DNA of 6,445 nucleotides from an archaeon. GTDB taxonomy: Archaea > Thermoproteota > Bathyarchaeia > TCS64. The notes under the pieces were generated by a model, which ran no database searches, was not told the DNA's origin, and worked only from the letters and a program-made list of their open reading frames with translations. Shown in pieces: positions 1-5,987 of the stretch (positions within the stretch are counted from its first letter, which is position 1; each line of letters begins with the position of its first letter). The DNA is taken from contig JAHLLU010000124.1 of assembly GCA_020444005.1 (NCBI GenBank), forward strand, positions 1 through 6,445, in the 5' to 3' direction. Position numbers and translations under genes: made by a program.

Positions 1-399
1 GGCTTACAGGCGTCCGCGGTTAAGCTATACTGCCCAATGCAGGCACCGGACCCAAGAAACTCGTGGTACCAAGATATCAATACAGAGTATAAAGCAAAAT
101 ACGATGTGGACTTACCCAACAGGGAAGCCATTACCTATGATTGTTGCTGGCTTATGGCTCATTGTGTGATAGATACTAACACTATTGATGCATGTACAAT
201 ACTTGACTCAATAATTGAGGTTAGCAGGAGTCATAGTGGCATAACAGGTGATTTATCGCTTGACGATAACGGTGATAGAGCTAGTTACTCGTATGCCATC
301 TACAAGTATATTGAAGATAATGGCACGTATGGCTCAGAGATATGTGGCTTCTATCAGGGCGAGACGGGAAAAATAGAGTGGATAAGTGATATTACTTGA
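1..399 (+). CDS. C-terminal part of a branched-chain amino-acid-type ABC transporter solute-binding protein (partial at left edge)
   Basis: The frame is open from the first base, so the ATG at 37 is internal and the gene begins outside the window; 132 residues are visible. The pattern fits the C-terminal lobe of a type 1 periplasmic-binding fold (Peripla_BP_6, LivJ/LivK-like). A W-Y-x9-Y stretch leads to an A-x-T-Y-D helix start. Near residues 80-93 comes G-I-T-G-D-L-S-L-D-D-N-G-D-R, matching the family pattern G-x-T-G-x-(I/L)-x-F-D-x-N-G-D-R, and then alternating strands ending at G-K-I-E-W. In this family the protein sits outside the membrane, binds amino acids or similar solutes and hands them to an ABC permease. 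The permease genes are not visible. Six cysteines in 132 residues is high for the family. The stop overlaps the convergent mscL stop by 8 bp. The family call is fairly sure; the ligand is unknown. Confidence 0.82.
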   Translation, partial: GLQASAVKLYCPMQAPDPRNSWYQDINTEYKAKYDVDLPNREAITYDCCWLMAHCVIDTNTIDACTILDSIIEVSRSHSGITGDLSLDDNGDRASYSYAIYKYIEDNGTYGSEICGFYQGETGKIEWISDIT

Positions 400-778
400 T
401 GTTTGTCTTCTTGATCTGCCTCATCAAGAAAAATACAATCAACGCGATGATCAAGTAATCAAGCAAGGCACCGGTAAAATGACCTAGAGCTAAAACAACT
501 GGACCAATGGTTACTGTTGCCTCACGCCAAGTACCACCCGGAACAAAGAACAGTATAATGGGCATCAATATGTCGGCTACTAAGGCGTTCACAAGGTCTT
601 TTGATGCACTGCCTATGATGAAGCCGATTGCTAGCCCGATTACACCATACTTGTTGATGAAATCAATGAACTCCTCCCAAAGTCCAACTGGTTTCTCTTC
701 TTCTTTTGGTGGCTCTGGTTTTGGCGCCAGCAGCTCTCTGATCTTTACAAGCTCTTCAACGATCTGGTTATCTGACAT
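392..778 (-). CDS. mscL: Large-conductance mechanosensitive channel, MscL family
   Basis: This 128-residue protein has the MscL layout. TM1 runs from about residue 45 to 76 and holds G-L-A-I-G-F-I-I-G followed by L-V-A-D-I-L-M-P (66-73), close to the bacterial D-L-A-V-G-V-I-I-G and L-V-A-D-I-I-M-P. A short periplasmic loop (about 79-93) follows, then TM2 (about 94-118) and a basic tail R-Q-I-K-K. In the family the protein forms a membrane pore that opens under tension to release solutes in hypo-osmotic shock, with both termini in the cytoplasm. Before TM1 there are about 33 extra residues: a short amphipathic helix (5-17) and a Pro/Glu/Lys hinge (19-30), which typical bacterial MscL lacks. 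The bundle after TM2 is correspondingly short. The ATG is 39 bp after the stop of the propeller gene and has its own TATA-like box about 27 nt upstream, so it may be transcribed alone and leaderless. Confidence 0.93.
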   Translation of the reverse strand: MSDNQIVEELVKIRELLAPKPEPPKEEEKPVGLWEEFIDFINKYGVIGLAIGFIIGSASKDLVNALVADILMPIILFFVPGGTWREATVTIGPVVLALGHFTGALLDYLIIALIVFFLMRQIKKTNIK

Positions 779-801
779 GGATCGATGTGGTATTTGGCTT
801 T

Positions 802-809
802 GTATAATG
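802..809 (-). promoter_or_regulatory. TATA-like box for mscL
   Basis: On the minus strand this reads CATTATAC. Its centre is about 27 nt from the mscL ATG, so a start site about 25-26 nt downstream would give a leaderless transcript. No Shine-Dalgarno-like sequence precedes the ATG. The box lies in the 39-bp gap behind the propeller gene. Short AT-rich boxes arise easily by chance, so this is tentative. Confidence 0.4.
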
Positions 810-817
810 GTTACTGT

Positions 818-2605
818 TTATCTCCAAGAATAGGCTAGGCTGAATCCTTCGTATTCTGTAATGGTTTTCTTTGTTACTTCCATCCCGTTGGTCATTGTAA
901 CCCCATTCCACTCCGCCATAGCGAGGTCGTCCTTGATGTCAATCCAAGCCACAGTCATATAGGGTGCATTGCCTGCAGGGTTAGCTCTTACCTGTATCCA
1001 GACCTGATCATTTCCATATCCTGAATCATATGTTGCCCAGTTGTTAGTAGAATGAGACCATCCTCCACCCGGAGTCCATGTCTTGTAGCTGATATCGTCA
1101 ACGTTTCTGTCCCCAGCAGCTACGAGGAACCTTGTACTATTGGTCTCCCAGTCCCCATCAATACATCTGCCCCAAGAAGATTCTAGTTGAGAGTCAAGCA
1201 CAGTACCTATGCCATTCCAGCTTGAACCATCCCAATCAATTGCCGCCGCATACCTTCCGTCAGCGTCAAGCGCCAACAACATCATACGATCCGAGCCATC
1301 CATAAGCTGAGGCTTGAGCCGTAACCATGTCCAGCCATACCAAGCATAGTTTGTTAACTGCTGTACATATCTGGTGCTCCATGAGCCATCCCAAATATAA
1401 TAACCGATGTCATCGCCTTCACTCCATACCACCATACAGTCACCAGAAGCGTACTCCCAAGCCACATCAACGCTTAACCCGTCATCATCCCAAGGACCTT
1501 GATCAATCTTCTTCCAATCAGTCCAACTTGAACCATCCCAAATCGCCATAACAGTATCCCACCAACCAGCATCAAAAGCAACAAACCCTATCTTATTTGA
1601 TCCATCAGAGTAATCCGTTGCTAGTTTTACCCACTTAAAGTCTACACCTGAACCCGGCCAAGTTGTTTTTGGATCATCAAGATAGTATTCTTGACTCCAA
1701 GTGTATCCATCAAATACCCGATATGCGAGTTCTTGGTATCCATTGTTGTTCAGTTCATTATTGTAGATCACAATACAGTTTCCACTGGTTTTTTCGAAAG
1801 CCATATCGAAAGGTTTCTCTGGTTGATAAGGTGCATATGTCCATATCCGTGAGAGGGTAGTTGCGGCACTCCATGAGAAACCATCATAATCGTATGCTTG
1901 GAGGTATCCGTCCTCTGTTAGAACCACCATTACTGCCCTATCGTTATAGTATGGGTTTGGGTTGAATTCGAGCCTAACGTCTCTTACTTTATCGTTCGCT
2001 GGTGATATTAGTTCGATCTCGTCGCTCCAGCTTGTATCATAGTACCTATACTTGGGATATTTCTGGCGATCAATGGTGCCAGACCTATAACCAACTAATG
2101 CTTTTTGAGGTAATGTCGTGCCGCCGCCACTGGTGTAGATATCTTGTTCTATGTTGAATGTGCTCAGTTTATCGCCTGTTACTAGTGAGTCCTCACCTAA
2201 GATGACTATCTGGAAGACGTTCAACTCAAGTCGTATACCGCTCTTCTGGAAGAGGAACTCCTGTGTCCAAGTGTCTCCCGGTGCAATGTTTCCTGTGGTC
2301 GCGTTTTGTGTCATCGGTACACCTCCATCAAGCATCACATTTCCATCCAAGTCTAGAGGTATTATCGAGATATCCGCGTTCTGAACCTCATCGCTATCAT
2401 TTTCTAGTACTAGTGTTAGAATGACTTTTGATGAACCTGAGTAAACCCAGTCGCTCTGGGTGACTAGAAAGCCTGTGTCGACGAAGTTGATTACATATGG
2501 ATAGTTTTCCTTTGTCTCTAAGCCGCCGATCCACCATGCGGCGGTACTGCTAATCATAAGCGAAACTATAGCTAGTACTATCACGATGTCTTTGGTGGCT
2601 TTCAT
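818..2605 (-). CDS. Secreted or membrane-anchored beta-propeller repeat protein of unknown function
   Basis: I do not recognise a named family. The 595-residue protein starts with a short basic tip and a hydrophobic segment (about 6-24, ending A-A-W-W), which fits a signal peptide or uncleaved anchor, so the rest should face outward. Residues about 36-155 form a beta-rich domain with a C-terminal-like G-D-T-W-T-Q-E-F strand pair and two N-glycosylation sequons (N69-D-S, N101-A-T). A Gly/Thr linker (159-165) leads to a repeat region (168-595) with a period of about 48-58 residues. Each unit runs from a hydrophobic strand through (I/V)-x-(V/W/Y) to a D-G-x-x-W turn; examples are at 241-245, 299-303, 357-361, 406-409 and 459-463. 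The protein is rich in Trp, Tyr and Asp, as in surface or sugar-binding propellers, but has no visible catalytic motif. It is 39 bp upstream of mscL and 156 bp after the hydrolase gene. A role in surface binding or the S-layer is inference only. Confidence 0.75.
   Translation of the reverse strand: MKATKDIVIVLAIVSLMISSTAAWWIGGLETKENYPYVINFVDTGFLVTQSDWVYSGSSKVILTLVLENDSDEVQNADISIIPLDLDGNVMLDGGVPMTQNATTGNIAPGDTWTQEFLFQKSGIRLELNVFQIVILGEDSLVTGDKLSTFNIEQDIYTSGGGTTLPQKALVGYRSGTIDRQKYPKYRYYDTSWSDEIELISPANDKVRDVRLEFNPNPYYNDRAVMVVLTEDGYLQAYDYDGFSWSAATTLSRIWTYAPYQPEKPFDMAFEKTSGNCIVIYNNELNNNGYQELAYRVFDGYTWSQEYYLDDPKTTWPGSGVDFKWVKLATDYSDGSNKIGFVAFDAGWWDTVMAIWDGSSWTDWKKIDQGPWDDDGLSVDVAWEYASGDCMVVWSEGDDIGYYIWDGSWSTRYVQQLTNYAWYGWTWLRLKPQLMDGSDRMMLLALDADGRYAAAIDWDGSSWNGIGTVLDSQLESSWGRCIDGDWETNSTRFLVAAGDRNVDDISYKTWTPGGGWSHSTNNWATYDSGYGNDQVWIQVRANPAGNAPYMTVAWIDIKDDLAMAEWNGVTMTNGMEVTKKTITEYEGFSLAYSWR
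821..2104 (-). repeat. Propeller blade repeats: seven full units plus one split unit
   Basis: At protein level the full units begin near residues 208, 266, 323, 377, 425, 480 and 535. Each shows strand A (such as V-R-L-E-F, F-D-M-A-F, V-D-V-A-W), strand B (such as V-M-V-V-L, C-I-V-I-Y, C-M-V-V-W), strand C ending in a D-G-x-x-W turn, and strand D. An incomplete unit at 168-201 has strands B, C and D but no A. The protein's last ten residues (586-595, F-S-L-A-Y-S-W-R) look exactly like a lone strand A. Units 6 and 7 have degenerate turns (G-G-G-W and W-N-G-V). At DNA level a 15-bp stretch is identical at 1221-1235 and 1527-1541 (blades 5 and 3). Confidence 0.7.
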
Positions 2606-2632
2606 CGATTCAAATATCTACTCTTTTGCGGG

Positions 2633-2649
2633 TTATAATAACTTATATC
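2633..2649 (-). promoter_or_regulatory. Promoter region of the propeller gene, two overlapping TATA candidates
   Basis: On the minus strand there are two AT-rich boxes: GATATAAG at 2642-2649 and TATTATAA at 2633-2640. The second is centred about 31 nt from the ATG, which would give a leader of about 5 nt; the first would give about 14 nt. No Shine-Dalgarno-like sequence lies before the ATG. The sequence alone does not settle which box is used. Confidence 0.5.
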
Positions 2650-2652
2650 GGT

Positions 2653-2669
2653 TACAAACTGCTACAAAC
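2653..2669 (-). promoter_or_regulatory. Candidate operator: two direct TACAAAC repeats one helical turn apart
   Basis: On the plus strand TACAAAC occurs at 2653-2659 and again at 2663-2669, start to start exactly 10 bp. The pair sits directly behind the GATATAAG box of the propeller gene, where an archaeal activator or a TFB-blocking repressor would bind. Spacing by one helical turn puts both copies on the same DNA face. No regulator gene is in the window, so the role is inferred from position only. Confidence 0.35.
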
Positions 2670-2691
2670 CATTTTACATAGAGATAACCTG

Positions 2692-2699
2692 TGTTAACA
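2692..2699. promoter_or_regulatory. TGTTAACA palindrome, copy 1
   Basis: This is a perfect 8-bp palindrome in the 156-bp gap between the hydrolase and propeller genes. A second copy of the same core lies 26 bp away, centre to centre. Paired palindromes upstream of a promoter suggest a dimeric regulator, but the core is AT-rich and could recur by chance. Confidence 0.3.
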
Positions 2700-2716
2700 A
2701 ACGTGAACGCAATAAT

Positions 2717-2726
2717 ATGTTAACAT
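2717..2726. promoter_or_regulatory. TGTTAACA palindrome, copy 2 (extended to 10 bp)
   Basis: ATGTTAACAT is a perfect 10-bp palindrome containing the same 8-bp core as the copy at 2692-2699. It lies about 80 bp upstream of the TATA candidates of the propeller gene and touches the T-rich stretch that follows the hydrolase gene. It may be part of an operator or simply AT-rich spacer. Confidence 0.3.
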
Positions 2727-2752
2727 AAAAGAAGCAAAAAAATAGAAAGAAA
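2727..2752 (-). terminator. T-rich archaeal-type terminator of the hydrolase gene
   Basis: Read on the minus strand, about 10 nt after the hydrolase stop, the sequence is almost all pyrimidine. It has a run of seven T at 2736-2742 and further T3-T4 clusters on both sides. Archaeal RNA polymerase ends transcripts at such T-tracts without needing a hairpin. It separates the hydrolase from the propeller gene. Confidence 0.55.
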
Positions 2753-2761
2753 TGGACAATA

Positions 2762-4135
2762 TTACACTTTACGGTAGACATATCTTTCTATGAAAAGCTT
2801 ATCATCCTCGAAAATAACCGGTGCTTTTACCCCATCAGCCAGCGAGTAAAACTCGGTTTTTTCTATACGTGGATCAACTGGAATGATTGGAGTGGAGTTT
2901 TTCGCAAACGGCGTCACTGACTCCAAATACAACATTCCAGCCTTATACTTGACATCAACAGACTCGATACCCATGTAGGTCTCATAATGCCCCGTCAGAT
3001 CCATTAACCGCTTTTTTACATACAACCATGGAGTTGATTCTTCTGGGTCTAGCCCCATAAGTAGCGCCAATATGCTCTCGTTTATAGCCTCATAGGGTAG
3101 CTTAGCACTATTACCCATCACCATTACTCCGATCTCCTCCTCTGGCACGGTTGACATAAGAGCCGTTGAGACCAGTATCGAGCCGCCATGAGCAACAAGT
3201 TTCCTTCCATGGAAATCAGGCACAATACCTAACCCATACCCATAACCTGTCTTGCCATAGTAACCCGGATCTCTTTCGATGTTAAGTGTCTGCATCAACT
3301 CAAATGACTCAGAGGTGATCAAACCCGAGTCTTTAGCGATTAACGCATTCATGTAACGTGCCATCTCGTTAGCGCTACTTGTTATACCTCCTGCGGCTGC
3401 GATGAAACTGAAGGGTAGGTTGTCTTCTGGGTTGGGATAGGGGAACTTGGTCGGCTCGATTGTCCCATCTGGTTTTTTCCAGTATGGTGTGATCCTATCT
3501 GGGTCATTGTTGAAGACAGCGGTGTTCATTGTGCTTCGCTTCATTCCAAGCGGGTTCATCACGTTTTCTTTGATATACCTGTGGAATGGTTTACCTGATT
3601 TCTCCTGAACAATATGCCCAAGGATTCTCCAAGCTGCGTTATGGTAGAAGAAACGCTCACCGGGCTCAGCTACGATCTGATCTTGAGCGCCATTGATCAA
3701 TCTGTAGAAATCTTCTGGGCTACCGAAGGGTATGCCTGTATCAAAGCCTACTGATTTGTAGAACGCGACGCTGCTAGTTGCTAGACTTGGTACGCCTAGG
3801 CTGTGTGTCATGAGGTTGTGGATGGTGATGGGTTTGTCCTTTAACCCGATCTTGAAGGGCACATGTTTGCTTACTGGATCTGTTAGGCTGAGTTTTCCCT
3901 GTTCCATCATCTGGAGTATAGCTATGGCTACGAAGCTCTTGGTTATGCTACCTATACCATACAATGTGTCAGGAGTTGCAGGCAGGTTTCTCTCACGATC
4001 TCGGCTTCCAAAGCCCTGTGTGTATACTGTTTCTTCTTTCTGTACAACTGCTATGCTTAGTCCAGGCATCTTGCCCTCCTGCATCAGCTTTGGTACAATG
4101 TGTTCAATCCATTCAACTAGTTCCCACTGGGTCAA
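2762..4135 (-). CDS. CubicO-group serine hydrolase (beta-lactamase / penicillin-binding-protein fold, family S12-like)
   Basis: The 457-residue protein has all three active-site motifs of the class C beta-lactamase fold: S63-I-T-K66 (S-x-x-K with the nucleophile Ser), Y164-H-N166 (Y-x-N) and H316-G-G318 (the H-x-G form of K-T-G). The usual T-H-x-S-G-L-P stretch is present as T-H-S-L-G-V-P (110-116). No signal peptide is seen, so it should work in the cytoplasm, and archaea have no murein for it to act on. An esterase, amidase or D-amino-acid peptidase role is therefore more likely than a beta-lactamase one. After the catalytic domain, residues about 365-457 form a beta-rich C-terminal domain. 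The length and layout recall Pab87 of Pyrococcus abyssi, which has a lipocalin-like tail. The start is TTG: no ATG or GTG lies upstream in frame, and starting at Met18 would cut into the first helix. It lies 66 bp after the CBS gene. Confidence 0.9.
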   Translation of the reverse strand: MTQWELVEWIEHIVPKLMQEGKMPGLSIAVVQKEETVYTQGFGSRDRERNLPATPDTLYGIGSITKSFVAIAILQMMEQGKLSLTDPVSKHVPFKIGLKDKPITIHNLMTHSLGVPSLATSSVAFYKSVGFDTGIPFGSPEDFYRLINGAQDQIVAEPGERFFYHNAAWRILGHIVQEKSGKPFHRYIKENVMNPLGMKRSTMNTAVFNNDPDRITPYWKKPDGTIEPTKFPYPNPEDNLPFSFIAAAGGITSSANEMARYMNALIAKDSGLITSESFELMQTLNIERDPGYYGKTGYGYGLGIVPDFHGRKLVAHGGSILVSTALMSTVPEEEIGVMVMGNSAKLPYEAINESILALLMGLDPEESTPWLYVKKRLMDLTGHYETYMGIESVDVKYKAGMLYLESVTPFAKNSTPIIPVDPRIEKTEFYSLADGVKAPVIFEDDKLFIERYVYRKV

Positions 4136-4163
4136 TTTGATTCGATGAAAAGAAAGCTCTACC

Positions 4164-4171
4164 AGTATATG
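4164..4171 (-). promoter_or_regulatory. TATA-like box for the serine hydrolase gene
   Basis: The minus strand reads CATATACT, preceded by AAAACC, a plausible TFB-recognition element. The centre is about 32 nt from the TTG start, predicting a leader of only about 6 nt. This supports the TTG as the start. Confidence 0.45.
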
Positions 4172-4177
4172 GGTTTT

Positions 4178-4200
4178 AAGAAAATGATTAAAGAAAATAG
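4178..4200 (-). terminator. T-rich stretch after the CBS gene, possible terminator
   Basis: Directly after the CBS stop the minus strand runs through three T-clusters (T4, T3, T4) with few G. This resembles an archaeal T-tract terminator, just before the hydrolase promoter box. If it works, the CBS and hydrolase genes are separate units. Confidence 0.35.
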
Positions 4201-4201
4201 G

Positions 4202-4660
4202 TTACTGGAACGCTTTGAGTAGATCGTTATCGCTTAGTGTTCCTGATACGCCGTCATCGCCGATGATCAATATATGGTCAATGCCACCAATAGCCATAAC
4301 TCTCATGGCATTCGCAACAGTATCTTCTTCCCCGAGAACGATGCACATGTTGGTTCCAGTTAAACCGCATGCTTCCATGAACTCGATTGCCATTGGCGCC
4401 TTCATGAGCTCACCGATTTTAAGGTCTCTTATCTCCATTGGTATGGATTCTAGCATGTTTTTACCGAGAACATAGCTTTTCATGGCGTGGTAGATCTCGC
4501 TAGCCGTCACTAATCCCTTGACGAGTTCTTCTTCTCTTACGACGACTACGTCTTTGTTGTTTTTCGCCATTTTCTTTGATACTTCTGCTAGTGTTTCGTT
4601 TGGGGAGACGATGATTGGGTTCTTGTTCATAATCTCCTTGATTTGCATTTCTAGATTCAT
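4202..4660 (-). CDS. Two-CBS-domain protein, probable nucleotide-sensing regulator
   Basis: From the ATG at 4660 the protein has 152 residues. CBS1 spans about 5-58: I-K-E-I-M, then P-I-I-V-S-P-N-E-T-L, and the closing strand L-V-K-G-L-V-T-A-S-E-I. CBS2 spans about 84-152: E-L-M-K-A-P at its start, E-D-T-V-A-N-A-M-R-V-M in the middle, and H-I-L-I-I then G-T-L-S-D-N-D-L-L at the end. CBS2 has an insert of about 20 residues (90-110) with Cys98 and Cys106. CBS pairs usually bind adenosine nucleotides or similar ligands and report energy state; no effector domain is attached here. The frame stays open to a GTG at 4738, inside the MFS gene, which would add 26 residues not typical of CBS proteins. 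I prefer 4660 because the first CBS motif follows at once and a TATA-like box sits about 32 nt upstream. The Met at 4648 is also possible. Confidence 0.87.
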   Translation of the reverse strand: MNLEMQIKEIMNKNPIIVSPNETLAEVSKKMAKNNKDVVVVREEELVKGLVTASEIYHAMKSYVLGKNMLESIPMEIRDLKIGELMKAPMAIEFMEACGLTGTNMCIVLGEEDTVANAMRVMAIGGIDHILIIGDDGVSGTLSDNDLLKAFQ

Positions 4661-4688
4661 ATAATCAACATAGATTCTAAAGGACAGG

Positions 4689-4696
4689 TTAAAAAT
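4689..4696 (-). promoter_or_regulatory. TATA-like box for the CBS gene
   Basis: The minus strand reads ATTTTTAA, centred about 32 nt from the ATG at 4660, predicting a leader of about 6 nt. It lies in the 44-bp gap after the MFS stop. A transcript starting here would exclude the upstream GTG start. Confidence 0.35.
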
Positions 4697-4704
4697 CTTA
4701 GTTG

Positions 4705-5874
4705 CTATGACGGATTGTGCAGCGTTTCCGGCACCCACTTGTATAGTATCGGCGTCCGCAACAACATATCAACAACTAATGGAACCGCGAAAATAAGCCA
4801 AGGATAACTACTATCATAAAGGAAGCCCCCTATTACAGGAGCAACAATACGCACCATAGCACTGAAAGTATTACTAAGACCCATCCATCTTCCACGTTGC
4901 GCAGCTGGAACAAGCTCCATATAGAGCGTGTTGTATGCACTTGTACTCAAAGCTACCCCCCGTAGGAACCAAGCTAAAAGCAGCCAATATGGGCTCTTGG
5001 CCAATATTGCTATGATAAAGCTGAGCCAGAGACCGGGTCTTACTATTATGAAAGCGTATTTTCTTCCCTTTGTATCAGCGAGGCGATTCATAGTTGTGGA
5101 GAAAAGAAGATACGCAATGGTTTCAGCTGTAGGCATCAGCCCTAGAATAAACGCATCAGCGCCCTTTATCTCCTCGGCGTATAGAAAAGCAAAACTCTCC
5201 AATGTGGACCAAACCAATGCCCCCAAGGCACCGACGAGTATCATTGTTTTTAGTTTTCTTCCCCCAGTATCTAGAACCTCTTTAAAATCTTGTATGAAAC
5301 CAGAGCTCGTTTTTTCTCTAATAGCTGGGGCCACATTGTTTGTTTTCAAATAAACATAGCTGTAGGTCACTATCAGTCCAACGAACCTTACGAAAAAGAG
5401 AGGCCTGATACCCTCTACAGTTAATCCACCCATCCTGTTTACTATAAAAGCGCCAATGATTGGGCTCACCAAGGCGATGAGATAAGCAATCTGCATCCTT
5501 AGGCCCATACCTGTTGCTCTGTCAACGTCCTGTAACCCGTTTGTTATTATGACTTGTTGGCTTCTGAACATCAAAGCCATAGTTATCGGGCTGATAGCCA
5601 TAGCGAGAAAGATCCAACGCCAATCATGCGCAAAAGCATAAAGCCCAATCATAACGATGTTTAGGAACATTCCAGCCCCCAAAACGTATCTTAGATTGTA
5701 CTTGTCTGTGATGTATCCTACTGGCATGCTTACAAGCATGCTAATGAAGGCGCTAAAGCTGCTGATCAGACCTATGAGTATGTTGTCTGCTCCTAATGCT
5801 TTTGTGTAGATACTGGTGTATTGGCTTGTGAGTGAGAAGAAGAAGTTAGCGCCAGCTGTCCTAACTATCATCAT
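4705..5874 (-). CDS. MFS (major facilitator superfamily) transporter, start uncertain
   Basis: The 389-residue protein has the 12-helix MFS plan in two halves. The loop after TM2 carries motif A, G53-Y-I-T-D57-K-Y-N-L-R. The matching loop of the second half reads N263-R-L-A-D267-T-K-G-R-K. A stretch P323-A-A-Q-R-G-R-W-M-G (to 332) and the late G-G-x-L-Y-D (349-354) are typical of drug- or sugar-type carriers. A hydrophilic loop at about 178-208 joins the halves. The family moves small solutes across the membrane using an ion gradient; the substrate cannot be read from sequence. The ATG at 5874 leaves almost no tail before TM1. The frame stays open upstream for 22 coding-like codons to a TAA at 5941-5943, beyond which lies an in-frame ATG at 5961 with a good promoter. 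The true N-terminus is therefore in doubt. The C-terminus resembles that of the MFS fragment at the right edge. Confidence 0.88.
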   Translation of the reverse strand: MMIVRTAGANFFFSLTSQYTSIYTKALGADNILIGLISSFSAFISMLVSMPVGYITDKYNLRYVLGAGMFLNIVMIGLYAFAHDWRWIFLAMAISPITMALMFRSQQVIITNGLQDVDRATGMGLRMQIAYLIALVSPIIGAFIVNRMGGLTVEGIRPLFFVRFVGLIVTYSYVYLKTNNVAPAIREKTSSGFIQDFKEVLDTGGRKLKTMILVGALGALVWSTLESFAFLYAEEIKGADAFILGLMPTAETIAYLLFSTTMNRLADTKGRKYAFIIVRPGLWLSFIIAILAKSPYWLLLAWFLRGVALSTSAYNTLYMELVPAAQRGRWMGLSNTFSAMVRIVAPVIGGFLYDSSYPWLIFAVPLVVDMLLRTPILYKWVPETLHNPS

Positions 5875-5961
5875 ACGATAGTTGTTACTCTGTCTGTTGA
5901 GAAATTCTCTAACTCTAACGATTGTCTTATTTTCTCCCAGTTACGCCACCAGATTTTTCAT
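5875..5961 (-). other. 5' extension of the MFS frame interrupted by TAA
   Basis: In the MFS frame, an ATG at 5961 is followed by five codons and a TAA (5941-5943). Then 22 sense codons run directly into the ATG at 5874. These codons read as a basic, amphipathic N-terminal tail that includes R-E-F-L-N-R and ends N-N-Y-R, just the sort of segment that precedes TM1 in MFS carriers. Only CTG at 5938 could serve as a near-cognate start after the TAA. The explanation could be a nonsense mutation, an assembly error, a non-AUG start, or a short leader peptide before a real start at 5874. Confidence 0.5.
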
Positions 5962-5987
5962 CAATGTAGATGGTTGTATCCCCAGTA

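Noticed and set aside
506..818. 13-bp repeat AATGGTTACTGTT at 506-518 and 806-818, exactly 300 bp apart
   Set aside because: One copy is inside mscL coding sequence and the other spans the propeller stop; no wider similarity flanks them, so chance is the simplest reading.
507..833. 108-codon + strand open frame opposite mscL
   Set aside because: The opposite frame encodes a clear MscL; this one is a Ser/Phe-rich mirror of it with no recognisable motif and no promoter-like box.
2762..4135. True antibiotic beta-lactamase
   Set aside because: The motifs define the fold, not the substrate. There is no signal peptide, the third motif is H-G-G rather than K-T-G, and the archaeal context argues for another hydrolase activity.
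3810..4148. 112-codon + strand open frame opposite the hydrolase N-terminus
   Set aside because: It mirrors the S-x-x-K region of the hydrolase and has no independent support.
4661..4738. GTG at 4738 as start of the CBS protein
   Set aside because: It would overlap the MFS gene by 34 bp and add 26 residues unlike CBS proteins; the ATG at 4660 is followed at once by the first CBS motif and has a TATA-like box at the right distance.
4928..5353. 141-codon + strand open frame opposite the MFS gene
   Set aside because: It lies wholly inside a well-supported transporter gene on the other strand, shows no domain pattern, and its composition is that of a reverse-strand shadow.
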